Source of the DNA: Sanderia malayensis
Lineage: Eukaryota > Cnidaria > Scyphozoa > Semaeostomeae > Pelagiidae
Length of the DNA stretch: 64,000 nt
Assembly: GCA_013076295.1 (NCBI GenBank)
Contig: RQOL01000861.1
Location: 1,240,001 to 1,304,000 of the forward strand
Direction: 5' to 3'
Under the pieces are notes generated by a model. The model saw only the letters and a program-made list of their open reading frames with translations, did no database searches and had not been told where the DNA came from. Of the stretch, positions 26,801-38,800 are shown in pieces (within the stretch, counting starts at the first letter, position 1; every line of letters begins with the position of its first letter). The translations under genes and the position numbers were made by a program.

Positions 26801-29800
26801 TCAGAAGTCAAATCATATTGGTGTAATATACTTTTTTGCTCAGGATGACAAGCTCTTTCAGATAAAGTAATTGGTTTATATAAATAAGAAAACTTTTTTA
26901 AACTTACCACGTGATATTACGTCATCGATCATGTGATAACCCCAAATTTTTCAGAATGTTACCCCGGCTTAAATTAACAGTTAAACATCATAGAAATGGA
27001 ATCCCCTTTAAAAATTTCAGTTACCCAGTTTGCTAGATGGTTACAAGAAATTCCCTGTCTACTAAGGCCCTTTTGCATCCCATAGAATATTTTGCAAGTG
27101 TTTTCTGGCGGTAAAAAAACTCAATATACCTGCGCAGTGCAGGGTGCACTGTGCAGGGTGCAATAATAATAAAAATGATCACGATCATAATGACGAGCAT
27201 GATGACGTTGATAAGGTTTCCATGCTTCGTTGCTTTAGCTGTTGTTATGTTGTGATATATTCACATTTTGTTGCTATATTTGATGGATGATAACAAACAC
27301 AGACGTTACAATAGCAGAATAGTCTTTCTGCATTTATATGAAATGCTTTAAAATTGTTCTCTCTTACTACCGGTGGTTTCAGATTGCGCAACGCTTCTGA
27401 AAAGGGTGGAATTTTGATTACGGTGCAAATGTCAATGTCGTGGCTCCACAGGATTTCGATTACTGCCACCACAGTTTCCTTGCTTACGATACGAAAACCT
27501 CAGTGATTTGCAACGACAGCGTGCTTTTTGCGACAAAATTGCGTGCTCGAAAAGCATTTATTTCTGTTCCTATGCTCACCAAACTGCGTTTCATACTTCA
27601 AAACAGTGCCTTTGACTTCGCTACAATAATTACAGTGAAAATAATGCAAATTTGGCAGTTTTAAAGACATGGGTCGTATTTCCCTAGGTCGTATAGTCGC
27701 CCGTCCGAGAGTCCCCGAGTCGTGGGGTCAACCGATTAGAAATACCCATTTAATTCCAAGCTTAGTAAATGTTGTTGAGCTTTATAAGTGGGGTCGGCTA
27801 TCATTTAATAACTCGAGCCTCTTAATGCTTTGGATATTTTTCTACCCTCCGAGCTCTTCTTGACCCAGGATAGTCACAGTCAATTCTGCATAGTTCGAAC
27901 TCGTGTAGTTCAAGCTTTATCTGATTCGAACTGAACTCTCCGTCCCTTCAAGGATCGCTAATGAAACAATTCTTATAAACAACCTCTATAATTCGAACTT
28001 TTTGTTATTCAAACAAATTCATCCTTCCACGGGTGTTCGAATTAGACAGAGTTGACTGTAATTAATAACAGGGCAAATGCAAGCCCGGTTTTATGCCTCG
28101 CCTCAAAGAACTCTTGCAATTAATGACACAAAATATACAATGCCACACCTTTTGAAAAACAGAGCTGAGTCTCCAAAATGCTACGAATGGCATCCACCCA
28201 ACACCGCTTGATATTCTGGGATTTGGCCACTAGGACAAATATTTCTGAGCCACCGTTAGCGTTCTTGGTCCAAACTGCAAATTGGTTCGCATCTTCGTCG
28301 AAGTTTTCCGTCAAACCAAGAGTGTTCATCTGCAGATTATAAAAAAAATTATTCAGCACAATTATAGCTAAAACAGTTGGAAATCCTGCAAGCATTTATA
28401 CTTTTTCAAACTCAAAAGGCAATCATTTTAATAAACACTATACAAAACGCGATGAACCAGTGAATTAGTAATTCCTGTTAAAATACATCTGAAGTCAACT
28501 GAACAGGTTTAAGGATCACGTCCAGTCAGGGATGTATAGCAAGTTATAGCGTAGAACCTTACCTTAATACCGTGTCTGTATATGAAAACAGTGAAGTCAC
28601 TTTTCCTTTCGAATGGTTCACTGAAAACCAAGAGTTGTTCGAAAAGAAAGACGCGTCTTTCCTCCGGTTTCGATCGAGTTTTCGCATTGGCAACATACAG
28701 CGAATCCTGTAAAAAAATCATATTTACACCCTGCGCTATACCCATTTATTTACGAAAGTACATATATGAAAATCGCCATGTCATACCGGGGTAGCGAATT
28801 GCTGGCACACGAAAAATATTTGTCAAAAGGTAAACAGGTTAGGCTGATCTCACCTGAAGTATTAGTTTTCCTTGCGCACTGAGATTGCCAGAGAAACCCT
28901 CGAGCATGCCGATATTCATCATGTCATTAGCATTTTTCGGTATCACTTTCATCATTAACAGGCATTTCTGCAAAGAACAAATGTTACTCGGTTAAAGGCT
29001 TTCTTTGGCAACGCTGCGACGTCAGTCACTTCTGTAAACTTTCGCCATGTCAAGAAATTAGAGTACAAAGATAAATCCAAACGAAGCAGACAAAGTTATG
29101 GAAATAAACGATGAGGCCAGAAGCAAAGTAAACAAACAAACAATGAGATAAATAAAAGATTAACAATTTACCCTCAATTCCGTGGAATCAAGACCAGCTC
29201 GATTGGTATACTTGACGAACTCCTACGAATACATAATCATACATAATAATAATACATAAAATCAAATATACAAAGGTAGGCTTTAAGAAAAAAACATCTT
29301 TTCTTTATAATAAAGCTTCTGGTTATTCTATTCTTATTCAAACTTGTTGCCCGAACACGTATTTTTACCATACAAAGGATTAATTTACAAACAATGTGTG
29401 TGATCTTACCTTGAAGAACACCTGATATCTCATCAGCCTCTGTACTGGCTTAATGAGGTAATCGCTCAGTTTCGATCTGTGTCCGAATTTCTTCCTCATT
29501 TCCTGAAAGAAAACAGCGAAACATTAATGAAATCAGCTGCATCACAAGCCTGTCTTATGAAATCAACGTTATGACTAACATTTAGTCTTGATAGGGAATG
29601 ATTTCACTAAGAGTTTAAAATTAAATAGGCTTAAATACAGTGATGTTTCAAATTAACTTCCTTACAAATTAACCAACAACGAATATAAACCTTACAAATG
29701 TGATAAACGCCCTGGGCGCATAATTAGATCATTACACTGGTCAGCATTATCAAGGTTAACACTCACTTCAAAATACGTATCCAAGTAATCGTGAAGCAAT

Positions 29801-32800
29801 GTCATTGACTTTGGTTTGTATTGGCAATACGTCACATACATCTGCCATTTCTTTTCCTGCACAAGACGAAACAGATAAGATCACAATTCATTCGCGGTAC
29901 CCCCGTGCAATGCAATCTCCCCGTCAAGTCACAATTGAAAAAGATTAATAAACCGGGGGTATATGCATACCATTTTCAAAAAATCGTTCGCAAGCCGATC
30001 TGGAGCGTTGTCCAATTTCTCCAACTCTTTTTTCACAACACTGAAATAGATGATGAAAGTCAACAAATCTTGTCAGGTAGATGCACACAGACTCCTTGGC
30101 AATATTGTCCAATACAAAACAGTATACGGGGTAAAAATAAAAAATTACTTTTTATGAAATTCGTATATATCTTCGATGTTTCCAAAAATTAATCGTTCCT
30201 TTCCTTTTAGTTCTTCTGGTGTTTTGCTATTTGATAAAGCTGGGATGTAGTTCTGAAAAAATCACGAAAAAATCGTTTCTAAACATCAAGTGGTATACGA
30301 TACAACAAACATGAAATCCTAGTAAACGACTTTGTAATATTTACCACGATCTAATATTTAGCTCCTCGAGCTTATATTCAACCAAGGCATTGCATTAGGA
30401 ACTAAAGGGTTGGGCTACAACAGCCAGGATATTGCAAACATAAAGAGTATGCATGAAAACAATTACTAACCTTGATGATTGCTTCCAGATCTTTCACGTA
30501 TTCGTGTTCGGTTTGAAGAAGCTCTTTCCAAACAAAGTTTCGCTTTTTCAAAGCAGATGCTTGAACTTCAGCCGATACGGATCCGGGAACAATCGATTCG
30601 TTGCTATCGCTACCAGATTCTCCTTCCGATATGCAGTCTCCTTCCTGGAATCCTGCATCCTCGATATCGAGGCTGATGCGTTTCTTAAACGCCTGATTCT
30701 TCTTGCCTTTCGGAACCTAGAAAACACAAAACTAAAGTTTATCTATGCGAACATCACTGCAGCACATCCATCGATTCCGAGTGTACGCCTCATAACTCTG
30801 AAAATTAATCTGTTCATTTAAATGAAAAACTTCCACAATATCCAAAACATTAAAGGTCTTCCTTAGTATGCTGTGATATAGCCACGTTGTTTGCAATGGG
30901 TAGCAAATAAAAATAGCAGAATAAAAACGTGTATCTTATACTCACACGGCCGAGTGTCGCAGATCTGACGTCACCTGTCGGTCTCAATAACAGATCAATG
31001 TCGTTTCTTGGTGCTCCAAGCAATTGCTGAAACAAACAAAACACACAAATGTAAATTGCATACTCTATAAGCTCCATTGTAACTCTACAGCTAATATAGT
31101 TGACCGCGCTTTAGCTAATACAGTTGAACGTTGAAAAGTTTAATACTCGTTGAGAATAAAATTCTTGTTGAGCTAATAAGGTTTCAAGATATCTAGAATC
31201 GCATCTAAAACGCACATATAGCGAATCAAAATCGGGGTAAGCCAAGATATGCTTGACAAATCGAGGGATCCAAGCTGGTCGATTTATTGAATCGCCTGAT
31301 GCAGTCTGAGGAACCGAATTAGAGAGATGGATTGGTTACCAGACCAGTCAGTAAATTTACCTGAAGTTTCTTGGATCCGCCACCCGAAAGAGTCGTCGTT
31401 CTTGACGGCAACGTGGGTAAGGGGGATTTTGAAGTTGCCGATGTGAATCGTCTACCGGCATTCCTCGACCAGGTTTTCATTCTGAAAGAGATCAAAATAA
31501 CATACTGCTAGAGTAACGGTAACCACAGTAGATGGAGAATACACAGAATATATTGAGCTATAAATACTGGCTCTTGTATAGAGACATACGGCCGCAAAAA
31601 GCTCTTTAGGTAAAAGGTCGTGATAGCAAGCTACATCGTTTTTATACAGTCAAATCTCGCTATCTCGAACTCGCAGGGGAAATGAAAATTTGTTCGACAT
31701 AGCGGAAGTTTGAGATATTAGAACTAAATTCGCCCAAATAGAGAACAAGGGGAAATAGGAATCTGTTCGAGTTCGAGATAGCGAGATTCGACTGTAGAAA
31801 TATAGAGTTAGATAGAGTTGATATAAAGTTGAAAAGGAGGGAAGGAGTAATTCCTAACTTTCCAGAAAATTGTCCAACACTCACTTCAATGTGCCCAGGT
31901 TAACAGATTTGCTTCTTCGCCTGCTGGAAGGCGACACTTTGCCAGATGATGTATCTGAAGATTGATTAATCGAGTCTGTCCAAAACAAGAAAATATTTGC
32001 ATCAAGAAATGTACGCAATTCACAATGCAATGTGATTCAAAATAGATGCCTGATTAATGCATTTAAAACAAACGATTCGTGAGCCAGAAAAATTAGGCAC
32101 AATTAATGATATCGGCTCGCATGTACATGGTCTGTCTATACCTCGGAGAAGGTCCAGTATAAGAATGGCAATGCATTCAAAATATTTCCGTTAACTACCA
32201 GTACAGTATCTGGGAGTGGTTTCGGGGAATTCAAAGAAATAAATTCAAATGGAATGGCAATTATCGTCAATTACAAATAGGATGTTTTGGAAGATTTTCG
32301 AGAGCATCCTTTATTCCTAGACGCTAATATTCGGATTCAAAACACACGCCATAAACATATCGCCAAAATATATAATCAATCATAATAGATCGATTATTGA
32401 TATCAATCTGGCGGTACGATAAGTAAACAACTGCTCACAACAAGCTTTTGAATCCGAATGGCATTAATTGCTTACACTCAAACCGGACAATACCCCCTTA
32501 AAAAATGCAATTTCGTGTTTCACAATAGGGGCCTACTGAGTCTCAGCCGGGGGTACGCAACATCAGTACGTTTGCAATTACCTTCACTGCTGTGGCTATT
32601 CAAAGTTTCCACAGAGCTCCTCTTTCCGAATTTCAGCGGCCGTCCGCCTTCGTCAAACTTTCTCAGTACAGTAAACGGCACAAGGCCCTCCTGTAAGACG
32701 TCACCCTTTGGCCGCACTCTCCAGCTTTTGCTGCCAGGCGGCTTACTGAGAACTTCCACGACCTGGCCTCTTTCCAGAGATATTTCGTTGGGACCAAATG

Positions 32801-35800
32801 CCTTAAAGTCAACAGTCGATATGAACAGGTCGGCAGTCTGTTCTGAAAAACTCTGAAAAAATAAAAACATATCATGAAGCATTTGGAATCCACATCAAAC
32901 ACACGGATAATCACGACAAAAAATTGGGGCCATAGATAATAGAAATATGTATATACAATCTATATATATGTTAAATAAATTTCAATCTGGAACAATACTG
33001 AATGCCAATCTATACATGTTTATTTTAGATTGGCATTCGGTAAAGCATATGGCGAGCTTTGATAGGCAGCATAACATTCTTAGATATACAGTAAAATCTG
33101 CATAGTTCCAACTCGTGTAATTCGAACTCTATCTAATTCGAACGAAATTCTCTGTCCCTTTAAGGATCACAAATGAACCAACTCTTATGAAACAACCCTC
33201 CATAACTCGAACTTTTTGTAGTTCGAACATTTCTTCCCCAGCGTGTTCGAATTAGACAGAGTTGACCGTTTCTCAAAAGTCGTTAAACTAAGAGGAAATA
33301 CCATCAAGCAGTTCAAGGTGCCAGGTACTTGACTACTTAAACCGGGAAGTTCATTAGCGAAGCGTAAACCAACTCGGAACGGAAAAAAAGGAGTCAAAAT
33401 GCACCGGCCTATATTGATACAAATATTCTTTCCGATGGAAACGCTCGCATCATATTGTCCGCTTTCCTTATTCACACGCGCTGTGATATTCATTAAAACA
33501 ATCAGAAGAAAATACTCAGAATTCTGAAAGCTGAATACAGTAATAATTGCGGTTGATAAGAGAACGTCAGTGCTAAGCCGGCTATAATGAATTCAGGATT
33601 AAAAATTGGATGTTCTAATAAGAAAACTGATGGCTTCATGACTGGACGAAAAAAACTGAACGGCAAATAACTGGATGATATAATTGTATATTTTTTGTAA
33701 TTATAATAAAAAGGAAAACATGTACCTTACGGTATCGCCGAGATCGCCGATAAATGTTTCTTAGCATCATTGGGTTAAACAAACACACAAGCACACTAAA
33801 CTAATAATAACAAGGCCTTGATATAAGACGGCTTTTTGAATTGCCGATTATATAATAGGGTCTTAAGCGTGACGTATCGTGAAACTATGTCATTTATCTT
33901 CATTTCAAACCTTTACATTTCATTGTCATGGATAATATTAGATCTTCATTCAAGTGAAATAATACGAAATTGCCCTTGAATATCACACCCTGTATTATTA
34001 GTTATATAAAGCCAGTTAAAAGAATGACGAACTTACATCAAAAGAGGATGATCTAGAATGAGAGATGGGGTAATTTATGGATTTGAGTCACGAGCAAAGA
34101 TGATTGAGCACACACTTTGTTGGGCTTTGTTGAAGAAATTCAAGGCAATTAAGCAGGTAAATTTCAACAAGCGAATCGATCAATAGAATAGTGAACTTAT
34201 GATGAGCAAACCATTCAATGGACATCATAACAACAAATAAACAAAACTGAATAAACAAAAATAGAAAGGCAAAACAAAACAAAGCCTCGTTTAGGAGCAT
34301 TTGGTAAACAGGATAGGAGTAGGAAAATCAAATAAATTGCTGAATCAAACAAGACCGAGCTCAGGAAACATATATCAGAAACTAAAAAAAGACCTCTATC
34401 TTCTACACACTACTAAAACATAAATGCAGTGGTTTTTTGCAATGGAGGAAAAAAGGCCGCACCATGTTTGTCCTGGCCTAAACACGACTTTCGGCTACAA
34501 GAAAATACCCTTCTCATTGACTGTAATGCACAGAAATATACATACATCATTAATGGAACCAACTTCATAGATACTGATCGTTGCTTTACGATTCGGCAGT
34601 ATACATTTGATCAAAGACATTGCTGATTCAGATGTCGAGGTTTTAAATTATGTTTCAAAACGTAAAACTCTCTCCAATTTAGCTATACTCCTGCAGCTTT
34701 CCCATGCATAGATGATTGGCCACTGCTGCTATTGAAATGCACAGCGTAGAAATGCCACACGAGGTACGTGGAGAGCATTGATATTCGGTATGCGGAGAAT
34801 TGAAGGGACACGGGGGGTTTATTCTAATCTACTTCAAGAGCTTTATTCGCCTAATCAGGGCGTCACAATAAGCAGCTTTTCAACTGACGTCAACTACGCT
34901 AAATTCCGATATTAGCAATAGGTGTATTTTTGGCGAAAAAGTTGTTTTTGCTTGTGCAACCCTTTGTTAAATGCTGGACTCTAAAAGCCTAACTGAACTT
35001 TAACACTGCTTGCTTTAACTCTTAACAACATATTAAAAGGATCATAAGAACCTATGAAAAGGACGTCATCGGGCCGTTCCTGAAGGGACGTTTATGGACA
35101 CTTGAGGGAGACAAAGTAAAATGAAAGAACTAAGCTCTTCGCATAAAATTACATGATTCGAACCCAACGACCAAAACTCGAACCTATCTTCAGCATCGAT
35201 CGCATCATTGTAAGTAATCAACATTATTTACATTATATGGTTGTTGTTGCATGCACAATACATGGTTGTTGCATGAAGCCCCCGTTGCTGCCAGTAAATC
35301 TCCTCTTTGGATTACGATTTAGGAGAAAACAATGGCGCAAAATGTTTGCAACAACAGCACGAAATGGGGATTTACTCTCCAAGCTCGTTCGCTCCTGTTG
35401 AGAACACTAAGCCTTGGCGGAAAATCCTCTAATCAAATTTAATGACTTTTCCAAAAACAATTTTGTTATGAAATCCTGTTTTCGTCTTAACAACTGATCG
35501 AAATACACGACGGGCAAGCATGCACGGATCTCGGAGAACAATTTGTCATAAAATGACGGTGACCCCTTCTAAAAGTGTACCCTCTAAAAGTGCAATGCTA
35601 TCTTGTTGTGGCTCATGCTATTGACCCTCTAAAAGTGAGATGAAAAAGCAATGGCTCCCATCAAGAGGCGAAATAAAATACCACGTGGCTCCATTCATTG
35701 GTGGAATACAATGTTGCGGGCCTCGTTCATAGGTGCAATGCAATACTGCATGGCTCATCAAAATTGTAGTGGAATAGACCCCTTTCACGATGTTTTCACA

Positions 35801-38800
35801 CCTTGAATCTCTGCACGAAATCGAGGTTATAGATGTAGTGGCGCATTTTTCAAACATCTTTTACAGCGTTTCAAGGCAATAATCGTGCTTTTTCCTCTAC
35901 TGATAAATTGCTGTAAAATTCACAGAAAGTATTAATATGAGTAACGAAAACGCACCTGATATGACTACAGACATACTGCAGAGGAAGATGCAATTTTTGG
36001 GTCGTCAATGTGCAACTTTTGGCTGTCATTGAGATGGATATCAAATGGGCCTAAATTATTTTACATTTCCGAAATCAAATTTTGAGAAGCTTCGTTGGTG
36101 CGATTTGATAAAAAGAACAGACGGTTTCAAGGTGACGAACTCGACTGTCTTGTGTGAAAAGCTTTTTGCATCGGCTGATATCAAGCGAAACCCAACTAAG
36201 TGGCGTCTTGTTTCTGGTGCAGTGCCTTCGTTATAAACCTTCATGAAACGAAAACTGTCTTTTCTCCAACAACACAACCCGCAAGTGCTCATCACGAAAT
36301 TTTTCTGAAATTGTTGATACTTGCAAATCCAAGAATTCTTTCGCAAGATAAAGCATCCGATCACTCACCTACAAGAGTTTATTCTAGTTCTGATGAAACT
36401 CAAAGTGAGTTTATGTATTGATGATCTATCAACATAACAGATTTCTCTTTTGTCAATTGTCCTACATACACATGTTCCTGTTGATTCTGAAAACGTAGAA
36501 AGTGAAATAATGCAATCTTTTACGAAGAGTGAAAATCTCCAATTGTTAACTGGGAGATTTGACTGCCAAAATTGTCCAAGCAGAAAGTCAAGTGGAAAAG
36601 CTGGAATTGCAGTTAACAAAGTTAAAATTGTCTCTTTTTTCCATTGATAAATTGAAGTCTGATAGCTCTGCAACAAAGTTTTATACTGGCTTTCCCAATT
36701 TCTCTTCATTGATGGCAACATTTGAATATTTCTAACGCAAAGTGGAACAGATGCAATGTTGGCATGCCAAAAAGTCTTCTGAAATTTCTGATACTTGCAA
36801 ATTCAAGTATTCTTCTCTTGATATGCCAATGAGAACTTTCCAGGTATTGTGGTGCTTATATTCTGACCACGTTTGGGATTGTGATTTCATACATGATGGG
36901 ACATCTGCATATACTTTGGCACAATCAATTATTAACCTTGTTGTTGGAAATTCTTTGAACTGTTCAGGCATGTTTTGTGGAATAATTTCTTGAGAAGGTA
37001 GTTTGAAAAGAGGTGGGAGCTCATTATAAAGAAAACAAATCTAAGTTGTATAGATCTTTGAAACATGACTTGAAGAAATGCCAAATTGATCAGCCAGATC
37101 ATCAATACATAAACTCACTTTGAGTTTCATCAGAACTAGAATAAACTTTTGTAGGTGAGTGATCGGACACTTTATCTTGCGAAAGAATACTTGGATTTGC
37201 AAGTATCAACAATTTCAGAAGAATTTCGTGATGAGCACTTGCGGGTTGTGTTGTTGGAGAAAAGACAGTTTTCGTTTCATGAAGGTTTATAACGAAGGCA
37301 CTGCAACAGAAACAAGACGCCACTTAGTTGGGTTTCGCTTGATATCAGCCGATGCAAAAAGCTTTTCACACAAGATAGTCGAGTTCGTCACCTTAAAACC
37401 GTCCCTGCCGCCTGCTCTTTTTATCAAATCGCACCAACGAAGCTTCTCAAAATTTGATTTCGGAAATGTAAAATAATTTAGGCCTATTTGATATCCATCT
37501 CAATGACAGCCAAAAGTTGCACATTGACGCCCCAAAAATTGCATCTTCCTCTGCAGTATGTCTGTAGTCATATCAGGTGCGTTTTCGTTACTCATATTAA
37601 TATTTTCTGTGAATTTTACAGCAATTTATCAGTAGAGGAAAAAGCACGATTATTGCCTTGAAACGCTGTAAAAGATGTTTGAAAAATGCGCCACTACATC
37701 TATAACCTCGATTTCGTGCAGAGATTCAAGGTGTGAAAACATCGTGAAAGGGGTCTATTGCACGACTCCTACAAAAGTATAATGACATGCGATGGTCCCC
37801 ACGTCCAAGGACGAAAGTGAGATGTCATGGTTCCTATAAAGGCTGGATGCATGATGCCCCACCCAAAAGAATGCAAACAATGGACCTCGATAAGATCCAA
37901 CGCAATGCTAAATCCCCTAAAAGTTGCAATGAAACGCCCTTTTCAACCACCCCAAGTGCGAAACGCCATGGTCGCTCGCTGACGGAGAATTTGGCTTTGT
38001 GTCAGCCAACTTGAAATATCTAACGGACAAACTGGAGGCCGCTGGTTCGCCGAGTGAATAGAACAAATTAATGACAAAAGTACAACTGGATTCCCCGCTG
38101 CTGAATATTAATCTGAGCTTAATAGATCGTCAATTTGAAAAGATAAGTAGTTCAGGCAAAGAATAATGCGTATTAATCTTATTGATCCTGCCCTAAAATT
38201 CCTGACTGATAATATCAACACGCTGACAATCGTAGGCCGTGTTTCAGCAGCCAACCAGGGACGTTGCCAGGTGGGGGCCCAGGGAGACGCGGAACGAATT
38301 TACATCAGATGCTCCTCCATGGTTACGCCACAGCCTCAAACACGACCCTGCGAATTGGTCTGTGAATTTATGGGCGGGGTAGAAATTTCAATTGAAAATC
38401 TATGATTTCAAACCATAAACAACAGAGCCTCAAGTTTGTAGATTTGTTTCAAATAGAAAATACTTGGATTAAAATGCAGCAATTTGAAGATATCTAGTCA
38501 CCCTTCTCACCTTAACACTATTACGTTGAAAGCATAGGCCATTGACCCATTGTTTCGCAAGACCACAAAATTGTCTGGAGACCTTCTTACATGAAGTCTC
38601 AGCCAGATTCAATTTTCATTCCGGGTTTGTGAAAAAAAAACTATTTTCGATTTCGAAAACTAAATAAGTTTTAATCGCTTGTTCTGGGGCTCGAACCTGA
38701 ATTCCCCGGTGGCCGTTCTGAACAGCTACCAGTGCACAACACCAACCGATGGTTCAAAGAGGTGATTCTGTCCTTTTATCAAATCTCATCCGTTGGAATC

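Larger units (their letters stand above)
23124..27747. mobile_element. Long-TIR foldback transposon (Mutator/foldback type)
   Basis: 4624 bp in the intron after PH2. Exact 9-bp target duplication ATTTAATTC (23115-23123 and 27748-27756) and tips GGGTATTTCTAATCGG. The two arms (23124-25430 less a nested insertion; 26396-27747) are about 1.34-kb near-identical inverted repeats around a central segment of about 965 bp. Nine-base duplication with very long TIRs fits MuDR-like or Drosophila FB-like elements. No transposase was recognised, so probably non-autonomous. Confidence 0.8.
35777..37755. mobile_element. THAP-transposase element with ~650-bp TIRs
   Basis: 1979 bp with ends GACCCCTTTCACGATGTTTT, TA on both sides (35775-35776, 37756-37757), and inverted arms 35777-36427 and 37096-37755. 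Each arm carries a copy of a THAP-type zinc-finger exon; the unique centre has the transposase-like motif below. Probably a PHIS/ISL2EU-type or other DDE_4-type element (inference). Not active: stops interrupt all frames. Confidence 0.7.
35560..37960. repeat. Degenerate ~34-bp minisatellite split by a transposon
   Basis: Imperfect units of the type TGGCTCC...AAAAGTG..AATG.CA with a spacing of about 30-35 bp occur at 35560-35776 and resume at 37756-37960. The THAP element sits between them. Confidence 0.6.

Noticed and set aside
32582..32842. Alternative SH3-1 acceptor ten bases downstream
   Set aside because: Would need a phase-1 upstream exon; the upstream exon ends in phase 0, so 32852 is used.
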